From: Haloterrigena salina JCM 13891
Lineage (GTDB): Archaea > Halobacteriota > Halobacteria > Halobacteriales > Natrialbaceae
Direction of reading: 5' to 3'
Length of the DNA stretch: 64,000 nt
NCBI RefSeq assembly: GCF_000337495.1
Contig: NZ_AOIS01000057.1
Location: 84,664-148,663 of the forward strand
Below are positions 55,997 to 64,000 of this stretch, in pieces; positions within the stretch are counted from its first letter, which is position 1; each line of letters opens with the position of its first letter. Under the pieces are notes generated by a model. That model was given only the letters and a program-made list of their open reading frames with translations, ran no database searches and was not told the origin of the DNA. Both the position numbers and the translations under genes were made by a program.

Positions 55997-56335
55997 CTAC
56001 GGTTCGAACGACCAGATCTCCTCCATGTAGGGGATCTGGTCGCCGGCAGCGGCGTCGGCGTCAACGCCGTCGCGTTTGAACCGCGCCACGCGGCGCTCCC
56101 ACGCCTCGACGGCCGGATCGTTCGCCATCACCTCGTCGTAGGCGTCCACGTCCGGACACTCGAGGAGACAGACTGCGATATCGTCGCGAACGAACAGCTG
56201 AAACGTCTCGACGCCGGCGCGCTCCATCGCGTCGGTGACGCCGTCAGGCACGTCGTCGTGGGCCTCGACGTACTCCGCCGTTCGCTCCGGATCGATTCGC
56301 TGGACGTAGACCGCTCGCTCCAGTTCGTCGGCCAT
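55997..56335 (-). CDS. L-rhamnose/L-fucose mutarotase (RhaM-like)
   Basis: A 112-residue ferredoxin-like alpha/beta-barrel protein of the RhaM/FucU-related DUF718 family. It has AVYVQRIDPERTAEYVEAHD, the VETFQLFVRDDIAVCLLE strand and the C-terminal EEIWSFEP. It interconverts sugar anomers. The start at 56335 (MADELERAVYV) matches family N-termini; the extension to 56458 overlaps the next gene. Its presence supports a deoxy-hexose role for this block. Confidence 0.82.
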   Translation of the reverse strand: MADELERAVYVQRIDPERTAEYVEAHDDVPDGVTDAMERAGVETFQLFVRDDIAVCLLECPDVDAYDEVMANDPAVEAWERRVARFKRDGVDADAAAGDQIPYMEEIWSFEP

Positions 56336-56451
56336 ACGAAACGTCTCGACGGCTACCGACACAAAGCTTTGCCAGCGTCGTGAGAGCGACCGTCGGTCCC
56401 GCGGTCGGCACATCCGTTCTCCCGTCGCGGACGCGCGGTCGTCGGTCGGGC

Positions 56452-57549
56452 TTACCACGAAGTGACGCGGACGTCGCGGAGCGGCCGGGCCAGGGGAATC
56501 TCGACCTGCCCGCCAGTGTGGTGTGAGAGGTAGAGACCGATGATGATCTCGAGGCTACGCGTCGCCTCCTCGCCCGCCGACCGGTTCGCCGCGCGTCCCT
56601 CAAGGACGTCGACGACGTGTGCGGCCGCGTTGCTGAACGCCCGTTCGTAGTCGTCCTCCCAGGTCCACGCGCCGTCGATGCCGGGCAGCGGTTCCTCGAC
56701 GTGCTCGCCGTCGTCGAGTCGCCAGTAGCGCCACTCGCCGTCGTCGTTGTTCAGGTACAGTTTCCCCTCGCTGCCGATGAACTGGAGCGTCATCGACGAA
56801 CTGTCGCGGGGAATCGTACAGTCGACGGTGACGAACGTGCCGTCGTCCATGACGACGAAGCCGCCGCCGCCGGCGTCGTCGACCCGCGTGCCGGCCTCGA
56901 GGCTCTCGACCGCCTCGTTCTCGCCGGTGATGTGCCCCGAAACGGTCTCGGCGCGAGCGTCGAGGAGGTAGACGAGCGTATCGAGCAGGTGCGTGGCGTT
57001 TCGAAGCAACTCCATGCGGAACTGCATCGCCACCGACTGGGGGTCGCCGAGGAGCCGCTCCTCCTGGACGAGCGTTCGAAGCTGCCGGAGCTTGTCGGTA
57101 AACCGAAACGAGTGGTTGACGACCAGTTCCGTCCCCGTCTCCGCGCAAACGTCGACCATCTCGCGGGCGGCGGTGACGTCGGTCGCGATCGGTTTCTCAC
57201 ACCAGATCAGCTCGGGGTCCGCGGCCGATCGAGCGGCGTCGACGACGTGTCGGTGATGGAGGGACGACGGCGTACAGACCGAGACGACGTCGAGCGACTC
57301 CGACTCAAGCATCGCCTCGTGGCCGACGTACCGCCGGTCCGGATCGATCCCCCACGCCTCGCCGAACCGCTCGAGTTTCGCCGCCTCGACGTCGGCGCCG
57401 GCGACGAGATCGATCTCGGCTTGCGCGTCGAAGCCACCGGCGTGACTGGCCGTGATCTTCTCGCGGCCGATCCGCTCCTCGTCGTGCATCCCGAGGATCC
57501 CCATGCCGGCGATGCCGCCGGTTCCGATGATGCCTGCAGTGTACGTCAT
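56452..57549 (-). CDS. Gfo/Idh/MocA-family sugar dehydrogenase
   Basis: A 365-residue NAD(P)-dependent oxidoreductase with GTGGIAGMG (about residues 10-18), the catalytic EKPI motif and HSFRFTDKL. It is distinct from the XacA-type gene at 29473-30546. It probably oxidises a sugar or inositol-like substrate, perhaps fucose or rhamnose. Its ATG lies six bases after the stop of the deleted dehydratase gene, so both belong to one minus-strand unit with the mutarotase. Confidence 0.87.
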   Translation of the reverse strand: MTYTAGIIGTGGIAGMGILGMHDEERIGREKITASHAGGFDAQAEIDLVAGADVEAAKLERFGEAWGIDPDRRYVGHEAMLESESLDVVSVCTPSSLHHRHVVDAARSAADPELIWCEKPIATDVTAAREMVDVCAETGTELVVNHSFRFTDKLRQLRTLVQEERLLGDPQSVAMQFRMELLRNATHLLDTLVYLLDARAETVSGHITGENEAVESLEAGTRVDDAGGGGFVVMDDGTFVTVDCTIPRDSSSMTLQFIGSEGKLYLNNDDGEWRYWRLDDGEHVEEPLPGIDGAWTWEDDYERAFSNAAAHVVDVLEGRAANRSAGEEATRSLEIIIGLYLSHHTGGQVEIPLARPLRDVRVTSW

Positions 57550-57555
57550 CGGAGA

Positions 57556-57984
57556 TCACTCGTAGACGTGCAGGTCGCCGGTCCGATGCTCCTCGACGTA
57601 CACCCAGTCGTAGTCGACGCCGAGGCCCGGCCCGTCGTAGTGTTTCCCCGCGAAGTCCCACAGCGCGATGTCGATCGGTCCGATGCCCATCCGGTCGTCC
57701 TTCCGGAGCGCCCGCTTGATCTCGCTCCAGTGTTTCTCGCGCTCGAGCAGGTTCTCGCCGACGAGGTAGTCGGCGAACATGTTGATCTGGGCCGCGCCGG
57801 GCGAGTTCCCCCCGACGTACTCGCCGGTGAGTCCGGCGTCGGTGTGGATTTTGATCCCGAACAGCTTCCGCCGCGTCGTCTCCCCGGGTTCGGAGACGAG
57901 ATTGAAACCCTTCCGATCGGTCCCGACATCCTCGAGCGGGTACTGAAACTCGCAGCTCTCGATTCGCGTTATCGTCGGCGCCAT
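57556..57984 (-). pseudogene. Internally deleted enolase-superfamily sugar-acid dehydratase
   Basis: Only 142 codons in one frame. Residues 1 to about 117 form the complete N-terminal capping domain (MAPTITRIESCEFQYPLEDV... PIDIALWDFAGKHYD). The last ~25 residues (PGLGVDYDWVYVEEHRTGDL) match the extreme C-terminus of the same family. The barrel between them, about 260-270 residues with all metal ligands and catalytic bases, is missing. Full homologues, recalled as L-fuconate/galactonate-type dehydratases, have about 400 residues. The in-frame join means no frameshift or stop, but the product cannot be a dehydratase. It is the first of the genes sharing a strand with the Gfo/Idh gene. Confidence 0.82.
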
Positions 57985-58651
57985 ACGAGCCGTCCAACGA
58001 CCAGCACCATAAGTTTCCCTGAGACGGAACGCTCACGGAAAGAATGGCGCACTGCGGGGTAGTGAACGCTCGCGTTACGTAGTGATGAACGTCCCCACCC
58101 GCGGATTCGCGCGACCGAGAGGGGACGAACCGGTCAACGTACGCGCTCGGCCTGCAGAAACGCCGCTCGGCAATCCGTTCGTCCCTCGGGATCGTAAATC
58201 GATTCCCAGTACGAGAGCCGTTAGCGCGGCCGATGAGAGAGATCCGTGAACCAGAGCCATTCAACGATGATGAACGCATCGTACAACCCAGTGCTAGGAT
58301 CGAACGCGTCGCTCCGTCCGTGCGCTTTGCGACGCCTGCCGAGTATCGGCGCATCTGTTACAACAGTATGGTTGTAATAGTGTGCGAAAAGGTACCGAGA
58401 CTTCGGGCGAGGAACCGACGTGATCCCGTCGTCGCACCGACGATCGACGAACCGGCGAGACGACCGCGTTTATCGATGATGAACGCCGGGGCTCGCAGTT
58501 CGTTGACCGGTACTCGACGCGGCCGTATTCGGTCTCGTCGCCGGAAACGGGCCGAGAACCGGATAGGGCGGGAGACAAGACGAGATCAGATAAGACGAGT
58601 CGGGACGAAACGAGACCTCGTCCCGTCGGCCGCGACGAGATCGGTTCGACG
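57985..58651. other. Intergenic region
   Basis: 667 bases with no convincing gene; the ORF at 58233-58784 is Arg/Ser-rich and has no domain. A short AT-rich stretch at 58355-58385 could be a promoter. Nothing else seen. Confidence 0.45.
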
Positions 58652-59620
58652 CTACTCCGCCCAGAAGGCGTCGTCCGGCGTCGACTCGAAGATCGCGCGG
58701 TCGAGAACGTCGATCCCCTTCCCGAGTCCCTCTCTGGCCGACGTGAGCGAGTCCTCGTGTTCGATCGAGAGCGCGCCGTCGTAGTCGACCAGTCGAAGGG
58801 CGGAGACGACGTCCTTCCAGAAGTTCTCGCCGTGGCCGTAGCCGATCGACCGGAAAAGCCACGAGCGCTCGGCTTCCTCGGTGTACGGTGCCGTATCGAG
58901 GACGCCCTTCTCGCGGGCGTTGTGATCGTAGACTTTCGTGTCCTTCGCGTGGACGTGGTGGATCGCGTCGCGGTTCCCGAGCAGTCGGATCGCCTCGGTG
59001 ACGGAGATCCCCTGCCAGAGCAGATGCGACGGGTCGAAGTTCGCGCCGATCCGGTCGTCGGTCAGTTCGCGCAGTCGGAGCAGCCCGCGGGGTTCGTACA
59101 CGAGCATGTTTGGATGCATCTCGATCGCGACGTTCACGTCGTGATCGTCGGCGAAACCAGCCATCTCGGTCCAGTACGCCTCGGCGACGTCCCATTGATA
59201 CTCGTGAGCGTCCCGGTGTTCGCCCGGCCACGGCGCGGTGATCCAGTTCGGAACCTCGTCGTTCGGTCCGCCGGCCGGAAGCCCCGAGAACGTCGTCACG
59301 GTGTCGACGCCGAGTTGCGACGCGAGGCGGATCGCGCCGCGGAGTTCCCGGTCGGCCCCCCGTGAGCGGTCGTCGACGGGGTGAAGCGGGTTGTTGTGGG
59401 TGGCGAGCGCCGAGATGTACAACCCGTGTTCCTCGAGGCGGTCCTGCAGTTCCGCTTGCGCGTCGGGATCGTCGAGGTACTCGTCCTGCGGGAGGTGATC
59501 GTCGCCGACGAAGCCGCCGCAGGCCAGTTCGACCGCGTCGACGCCCCGCTCCGAGAGGTACGCGAACGCGTCCGCGAGCGATTCGTCCGAAATCGACGTC
59601 GTGAGGACTCCGGTGTCCAT
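58652..59620 (-). CDS. Sugar phosphate isomerase/epimerase-like TIM-barrel protein
   Basis: A 322-residue xylose-isomerase-like (AP endonuclease 2 fold) protein. Metal-ligand-type motifs are VNVAIEMHPN (Glu, His), NFDPSHLLWQG (Asp, His), HHVHAKDTKV (His) and LSIEHED (Glu). Family members isomerise or epimerise keto sugars, or act in inositol and sugar catabolism. It is the last gene of the right-hand importer operon (64 bases after the permease stop), so it probably acts on the imported sugar. Confidence 0.87.
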   Translation of the reverse strand: MDTGVLTTSISDESLADAFAYLSERGVDAVELACGGFVGDDHLPQDEYLDDPDAQAELQDRLEEHGLYISALATHNNPLHPVDDRSRGADRELRGAIRLASQLGVDTVTTFSGLPAGGPNDEVPNWITAPWPGEHRDAHEYQWDVAEAYWTEMAGFADDHDVNVAIEMHPNMLVYEPRGLLRLRELTDDRIGANFDPSHLLWQGISVTEAIRLLGNRDAIHHVHAKDTKVYDHNAREKGVLDTAPYTEEAERSWLFRSIGYGHGENFWKDVVSALRLVDYDGALSIEHEDSLTSAREGLGKGIDVLDRAIFESTPDDAFWAE

Positions 59621-59684
59621 GCGAGACGGTCACCGGAGACGACCAAAGTTCTTGGGGAGGAGATAGAACGGTGAGCGCGCGGGC

Positions 59685-60602
59685 TTATTCCTTGAGCGCC
59701 CCCTGGGTGAGTCCGCTGACGATCCGTTCCTGAGCGATCATGACGAGTATCGCCATCGGAATCACGCCGATGATGCTCGCGGCGGCCATCAGGTTGTACG
59801 CGACCTGCTGTGACCCCTGGAAGGCGAAGATCCCGTGGAGGACCGGCGACCAGCCCTCGACCGTCCCGTTCACCATGAGATACGAGAAGAAGAACTCGTT
59901 GTAGACGATGATGAACGTGAGGATGCCCGCCGTCGCCACGCCGGGCGCGGACAGCGGAACGATGACGCGGCGGAGGGCGCCGATCCGCGTCGATCCCTCG
60001 ATGCGTGCGGCGTCCTCGAGACCGTCGGGAATCTGTCGGTAAAACGTCGTCAGCAGGAAGATAATCAGCGGCATGGTGATCGCGCTCAACGGCATGACGA
60101 TCCCCCACGGCGTGTTGTAGAGCTCCGGCGACTCGAGCCCGATGAGCGTCACCTGGCCCGTGAACAGGCGAAAGAGGGGGATCAGGAAGGCGACCGGCGG
60201 GAAGTAGGAGATGACGAGGATCCCGAGCAGGAGCGGCGTCCGACCGGGGAAGTCGTAGCGACCGAAGACGTAGCCGGCGATGCTGCCCACCGTCAGGACG
60301 ATGATCGTCGACAGCGAGGCGATGATCACGCTGTTGAGCATGTAGAGGTGGAACGGCACGACCTCGAAGACCTCGAGGAACGCGCCGGGGTTGAACCCCT
60401 TCGGGACCACGCCCATATCGGCGATCGCCCGGTTCGGCGTAAGCGCGAGGACGACCAGCCAGTAGAACGGGAACAGCGAGATGGTGAGGAAGAACCCGAT
60501 CCCGGCGTAGGTCAACCACTGGTAGACGGTGTCGGGATCGCGGATCGCTCGGTGGGCTGTGCGGTCGATCACGGACTCGGTATCGCTGGTTGCGTCGCTC
60601 AC
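59685..60602 (-). CDS. Sugar ABC importer permease, MalG type
   Basis: A 305-residue six-helix permease. It has an EAA-like loop (LEDAARIEGSTRIGALRRVIVPL) and the FFLTISLFPFYWLVVLALTP first helix. No ATG fits; a GTG at 60602 one base after the upstream permease stop is the probable start, and an ATG at 60609 is out of frame. The extension to 60785 overlaps the MalF-type gene and is unlikely. Confidence 0.88.
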   Translation of the reverse strand: MSDATSDTESVIDRTAHRAIRDPDTVYQWLTYAGIGFFLTISLFPFYWLVVLALTPNRAIADMGVVPKGFNPGAFLEVFEVVPFHLYMLNSVIIASLSTIIVLTVGSIAGYVFGRYDFPGRTPLLLGILVISYFPPVAFLIPLFRLFTGQVTLIGLESPELYNTPWGIVMPLSAITMPLIIFLLTTFYRQIPDGLEDAARIEGSTRIGALRRVIVPLSAPGVATAGILTFIIVYNEFFFSYLMVNGTVEGWSPVLHGIFAFQGSQQVAYNLMAAASIIGVIPMAILVMIAQERIVSGLTQGALKE

Positions 60603-60603
60603 G

Positions 60604-61590
60604 TCACATCTCACCCCGTTCGTGGCGCCGTAGCTGGGCCAAGTATCCCAACAACAGGACACCGATGACGGCGGCGATGATGAACGCGACCGCCGCCGCG
60701 GAGCCGTACCTGTTCCCGTTCCAGAGCCCGATGACGAGACAGCTGAGCGTCGGCACCGTGTTACACCCCGACGTCGCCTCGACAAGTCCGTACACCTTGA
60801 GCGCCCCGATCGTCCGGAACAGCAGCGCCACGAGGAGCGCCGGGAGCACGAGCGGGAACGTGATCGTCCGGAACTGCTGGAGTTTCGACGCGCCCGCGAC
60901 GTCGGCGACGTCGTAGAGGCTCCGATCGATACTCTGCAGGCCCGCGAGGATGAGCAGCGCCATGAACGCCGACTGCTTCCAGACGTCAGCCAGGATGGCG
61001 ATCAACAGCCCGTCTCGGCTGGTCGCGAGCGGCGTCGTCGAGATCAGCCCGAGTTCGTTGAGCGGGCCGACGGCGAACCCGATCGACGGCTGGAACATGA
61101 GATAGAAGATCATCCCCTGAATGACGATCGGGACGGCCCACGGGAGGATCATCGCGACGCGCGCCCACCGTCGGCCGCGGAACTCTTTATTCAGGATCAG
61201 CGCCATCGCGAGCCCGAACACCGTTTCGACGGCGACCGCGCCGACCGTAAACAGCAGCGTCACCGGAACGGCGCTCGTGAAGGGGGTCTCGAGGCTGAAA
61301 AACGGCCGCTGGAGGTTCGCCTGGCCGGTGAGGATGTCGACGTAGTTCCCCAGGCCGACGAACTCGCCGACCGGGTTCGTGGCAACGATATTGTCCGCGT
61401 GCAGCGAGATGTTGGCCGTGTAGAGCAACGGCCAGATGGCCATCGTTCCGAGCAGCGCGAAGACGGGGAGCAACATCACGTAGACGAACTGCGTGTCGCT
61501 CAGTCGCTCGATCCAGTCGAGCACCGCGAGGTCGAGACGATACCGGGATCGATCACCGGTGATCGTCGCCGAGCGGTCGTCCGTGCTCAT
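60604..61590 (-). CDS. Sugar ABC importer permease, MalF type
   Basis: A 328-residue permease with six helices and an EAA-like loop (LYDVADVAGASKLQQFRTITFPL), in which the usual Glu-Ala-Ala is replaced by Asp-Val-Ala. It overlaps the binding-protein stop by four bases (ATGA at 61587-61590), so the two are coupled. The longer ORF to 61716 lies inside the binding-protein gene. Confidence 0.9.
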   Translation of the reverse strand: MSTDDRSATITGDRSRYRLDLAVLDWIERLSDTQFVYVMLLPVFALLGTMAIWPLLYTANISLHADNIVATNPVGEFVGLGNYVDILTGQANLQRPFFSLETPFTSAVPVTLLFTVGAVAVETVFGLAMALILNKEFRGRRWARVAMILPWAVPIVIQGMIFYLMFQPSIGFAVGPLNELGLISTTPLATSRDGLLIAILADVWKQSAFMALLILAGLQSIDRSLYDVADVAGASKLQQFRTITFPLVLPALLVALLFRTIGALKVYGLVEATSGCNTVPTLSCLVIGLWNGNRYGSAAAVAFIIAAVIGVLLLGYLAQLRRHERGEM

Positions 61591-63026
61591 GATTCGAACG
61601 ATTCCTCGAGGTCGGTCAGCCGCGAGGCGAGCTCCGACATCGCGTCCTCGACGCCGGCGTCGCCCATCAGCGCGGCGTTGGCCTCCTGGGCGACGGGGTC
61701 CGACTGCTGGCTCCACACCGCCGTCGCCGGGCGGGCCATCGTGTGATCGCCGGCGAACGAGAGGGGCTCGAGGTACCGACCCATGATCGACACGTCGGTC
61801 GCGTCCTCGAGGATGTCCGGGTTCGGCGGGATGTGGCCGACGAGTTCGAAGTTCGCCCGCTGGAACTCCGGCGACGTCAGCGTCTCCAGGAACGCGAGGG
61901 CGTCGTCGAGCCGGTCCGTGTTCGGGTTCACGCAGTAGTTCCAGCCGCCGAGGGCGCCGATCGAGCCGCCGGTGCCGGGATACTCGCCTTCGCCCTCAGG
62001 GACGCCGTACGGCATCGGCATCACGCCCATGTCCTCGCCGAGCGCGTCGTCGGCGCCGTTGATGTTGATCGAGTACGGCCAGTTGCGCAACGCGACGGCG
62101 TCCCCGTCGGTAAACGGCTGCATCGAGGGCGACAGTCCCCACTGAAACGCCTCCTCGGAGGTGATGCCGCCGGCAAATTCGTCGAGCGTGTCCGGCGCGT
62201 CCGTCCCGTGGATGAACGTCCGCGCCATCCGAAGCGACTGGAGGACCGGCTCCTCGTCGATCGTCACGGGTCGATCGCCGATCGGCCCGTAGAGGTACTC
62301 CTCGGGGTTGCCGAAGTACGCCCCGCCCCACGAGGTGACGAACTCGTTGAACACGCAGCAGGCCAGCTGGATCTCGGAGGCGGCCTGCCAGTTGTAGCCG
62401 TACGCGACGTCCGCCTGCTCGTAGACGTCCTGTAGTTCGTGGGAGAACTGTTCCCACGACAGCGGATCGGTCCGGTGCTGTTCCCAGTCGTAGCCCGCGT
62501 CTTCGACCAGATCCTTCCGGTACTGGATCGTCGGAAAGTCGGGGTACAGCGGAACGCCGTAGAGCTCCGCGTTCGAGTCGGTGGCGGTGTTGACGCTCTG
62601 CTCGAAGTAGTCCTCGTGGACGGTGTCGAGGACGTCCGACGGCAGCTCCCCCTCGAGGTTCTGGAGCTGCCCCCGGACGATAAACGGCAGCGTCCACCCG
62701 CTGTCGAACGCCAGCAGGTCCGGCTTCTCCTGTCTGGACGAGAGCCACTGGGAGTACTGGTTTTGCATCTCGTCGGTCGACTGTCCGCCGCTGATCAGTT
62801 CCAGCTCGATGTCTTCGGAGAGGCCCGCGTCGTACAGCGCCTGCGTTATCTCGTCGCTGTTGTTCCGCCACTCGTTCGTGGCCGTGAGTTGGAGCGCGTC
62901 GTCACTCCCCCCGCCGTAACAGCCGGCGAGGCCGGCGGTGGCGGTCGCACTCGCTGTGATTACGAACCGTCGTCGACGGAGCACACTGCCAGCGCTAGCA
63001 GCGTCCGTGCTGCGGCTGTCATGCAT
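61587..63026 (-). CDS. Sugar ABC importer substrate-binding lipoprotein (CUT1)
   Basis: A 479-residue binding protein. A Tat-type RRRRFVITASATATAGLAGC leader with a lipobox Cys lies near residue 36. The mature part has LTATNEWRNNSDEITQALYD and a GGWNYCVNPNTDRLDDALAF segment. The start at 63026 (MHDSRSTDAAS) fits a TATA-like box at 63047-63057 (minus strand). The ligand is unknown; the operon context (isomerase/epimerase) suggests a monosaccharide or short oligosaccharide. Confidence 0.91.
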   Translation of the reverse strand: MHDSRSTDAASAGSVLRRRRFVITASATATAGLAGCYGGGSDDALQLTATNEWRNNSDEITQALYDAGLSEDIELELISGGQSTDEMQNQYSQWLSSRQEKPDLLAFDSGWTLPFIVRGQLQNLEGELPSDVLDTVHEDYFEQSVNTATDSNAELYGVPLYPDFPTIQYRKDLVEDAGYDWEQHRTDPLSWEQFSHELQDVYEQADVAYGYNWQAASEIQLACCVFNEFVTSWGGAYFGNPEEYLYGPIGDRPVTIDEEPVLQSLRMARTFIHGTDAPDTLDEFAGGITSEEAFQWGLSPSMQPFTDGDAVALRNWPYSININGADDALGEDMGVMPMPYGVPEGEGEYPGTGGSIGALGGWNYCVNPNTDRLDDALAFLETLTSPEFQRANFELVGHIPPNPDILEDATDVSIMGRYLEPLSFAGDHTMARPATAVWSQQSDPVAQEANAALMGDAGVEDAMSELASRLTDLEESFES

Positions 63027-63046
63027 AAACACAACAACCGTAAACA

Positions 63047-63057
63047 AGTATAAATAC
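63047..63057 (-). promoter_or_regulatory. TATA-like box for the right-hand importer operon
   Basis: AGTATAAATAC (plus-strand reading) lies 21-31 bases upstream of the minus-strand start at 63026. Confidence 0.5.
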
Positions 63058-63258
63058 GTTTTCCTCAGGTGAACGTTAGCGTCAATTATCGTCGCCGGTG
63101 CGGTTGCTCGCGACCGATCAGCTGTCCAGGTGTGGACTGTTCCGCTTCTTTGGGGCCATAATGTCGCCAGTCTCGCGTGCTCCGTTGGAGTGCGCCAGTC
63201 TCTCCCAGTTCAGTGGCCGTCTAGGTCTCGTTCAGGCCATCGACATCTCTGGTCTCGC

Positions 63259-64000
63259 TCAGGTTGTCGGGGTCGGCTCCCGTTCCAGACCGTGGACGAG
63301 GGCGTTTCCGGACGCCGCGTCGAACAGGTGGATGCTGGACTGATCGAAGGCGACCTCGATCGCCTCGTCCTCCGCGAGTTCCGTCTCCGGACTGACGCTC
63401 ATGAGCAGGGAGTCGCGTTCCGCGCGGCCCCGTTCCTCGACCGGCGAATCGGCCGCCTCCGGACGGAGGTAGACGAACATCTTCTCCCCGATCGGTTCGA
63501 TCACGTCGACTTCAGCGCGCACGGTGCCGACCGTCGTCGGGGCGCGGTGATCGTCGACGGGATAGATGTCTTCCGGCCGGATCCCGAGCGTGACGTCGGT
63601 CGACGCATCTACGCCGGGCGCGTCGAGGGAGACGATCTCCGACTCGAAGCGGCCGTCCGCGACCGTCCCCTCGAGGAAGTTCATCGACGGCGAGCCGATG
63701 AAGCCGGCGACGAAGACGTTCGTCGGCTCCTCGTAGCACGTCAGGGGCGGCGCGATCTGCTGGAGTTCGCCGTCGTTGATGATCGCCACCCGATCGGACA
63801 TCGTCATCGCCTCCTCCTGATCGTGGGTGACGTAGATCGCCGTTACCCCCAGTTTGCGCTGAATCCGCTGGAGCTCCGTTCGCATGTGCACCCGCAGCTT
63901 CGCGTCCAGGTTCGCCAGGGGCTCGTCCATGAGGAACACCTCGGGATCGCGAACGATGGCGCGACCGATGGCGACGCGCTGGCGCTGCCCGCCGGACAGC
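63259..64000 (-). CDS. Sugar ABC importer ATPase, MalK type, 5' end beyond the window
   Basis: The visible 247 codons begin inside the ABC signature (LSGGQRQRVAIGRAIVRD) and continue through Walker B VFLMDEPLANLD, switch VTHDQEEAM, and the C-terminal TOBE domain with GIRPEDI. Walker A lies to the right of the window. It is oriented with the binding-protein and permease genes to its left (about 230 bases apart, with a separate promoter between) and most likely energises that importer. Confidence 0.9.
   Translation of the reverse strand, partial: LSGGQRQRVAIGRAIVRDPEVFLMDEPLANLDAKLRVHMRTELQRIQRKLGVTAIYVTHDQEEAMTMSDRVAIINDGELQQIAPPLTCYEEPTNVFVAGFIGSPSMNFLEGTVADGRFESEIVSLDAPGVDASTDVTLGIRPEDIYPVDDHRAPTTVGTVRAEVDVIEPIGEKMFVYLRPEAADSPVEERGRAERDSLLMSVSPETELAEDEAIEVAFDQSSIHLFDAASGNALVHGLEREPTPTT

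Noticed and set aside
58233-58784. 183-codon plus ORF in the gap before the isomerase gene
   Set aside because: It overlaps the end of the isomerase gene on the other strand and has shadow-like Arg/Ser composition.

Overview
The window is a GC-rich archaeal chromosome or megaplasmid segment from an extreme halophile (class Halobacteria, probably Natrialbales: Haloterrigena/Natrinema-like; the genus is inference). The support is very acidic proteins, dense CGA/CTCGAG usage, AT-rich TATA-like boxes about 25-35 bases before start codons (short or absent leaders), twin-arginine signals on secreted proteins, a HalOD1-domain protein, and close matches to remembered Haloferax volcanii xac proteins. 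No rRNA, tRNA or CRISPR array was seen.

Almost all of the window looks like a plant-polysaccharide (arabinan / pectic side chain) utilisation region. 1-11.8 kb holds a sugar-lactonase fragment, an SDR, a HalOD1 protein, a zinc dehydrogenase, a XacD-type pentonate dehydratase, a GntP sugar-acid permease, a XacF-type aldehyde dehydrogenase, a XacE-type dehydratase, a GH4 alpha-galactosidase, a YesL/DUF624-like membrane protein and a universal stress protein. 12-30.6 kb holds a Tat-exported BNR/GH93-like hydrolase, a CUT1 ABC importer with a divergent ATPase gene, a degenerate M24 'pita-bread' protein, a GH2 enzyme, a second non-exported GH93-like protein, an SDR, a GH51 arabinofuranosidase, a GH43 enzyme with a RICIN domain, and the Gfo6/XacA pentose dehydrogenase. 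31.2-39.7 kb holds a XacGHIJK-like importer with two ATPases, a second XacE and a second GH43-RICIN enzyme, all on the minus strand.

39.7-48.3 kb breaks this pattern. It is AT-richer and gene-poor, with a tiny CPxCG zinc ribbon, a shikimate dehydrogenase, a GH105 unsaturated rhamnogalacturonyl hydrolase, a DoxX protein, and a tyrosine recombinase with a coupled small ORF.

48.3-64 kb is a second catabolic block, probably for deoxy-hexoses (fucose/rhamnose). It has an IclR regulator, an SDR, a CUT2 (ribose-type) ABC importer, a Tat-exported GH29 fucosidase carrying a perfect 60-bp internal duplication, an amidohydrolase lactonase, a RhaM-like mutarotase, a Gfo/Idh dehydrogenase, an internally deleted enolase-superfamily dehydratase, a sugar isomerase/epimerase and a third CUT1 importer running off the right edge.

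The inferred logic is as follows. Exported GH43/GH51/GH93-like/GH29 enzymes release arabinose and fucose. ABC importers bring the sugars in. Cytoplasmic GH2/GH4/GH105 enzymes finish oligosaccharides. Pentoses are oxidised without phosphorylation (XacA, a lactonase, XacD, XacE, XacF) to 2-oxoglutarate. The most unusual items are the deleted dehydratase, the GH29 tandem repeat, the M24 protein that has lost metal ligands, the paired GH93-like proteins, and palindromes beside importer promoters.
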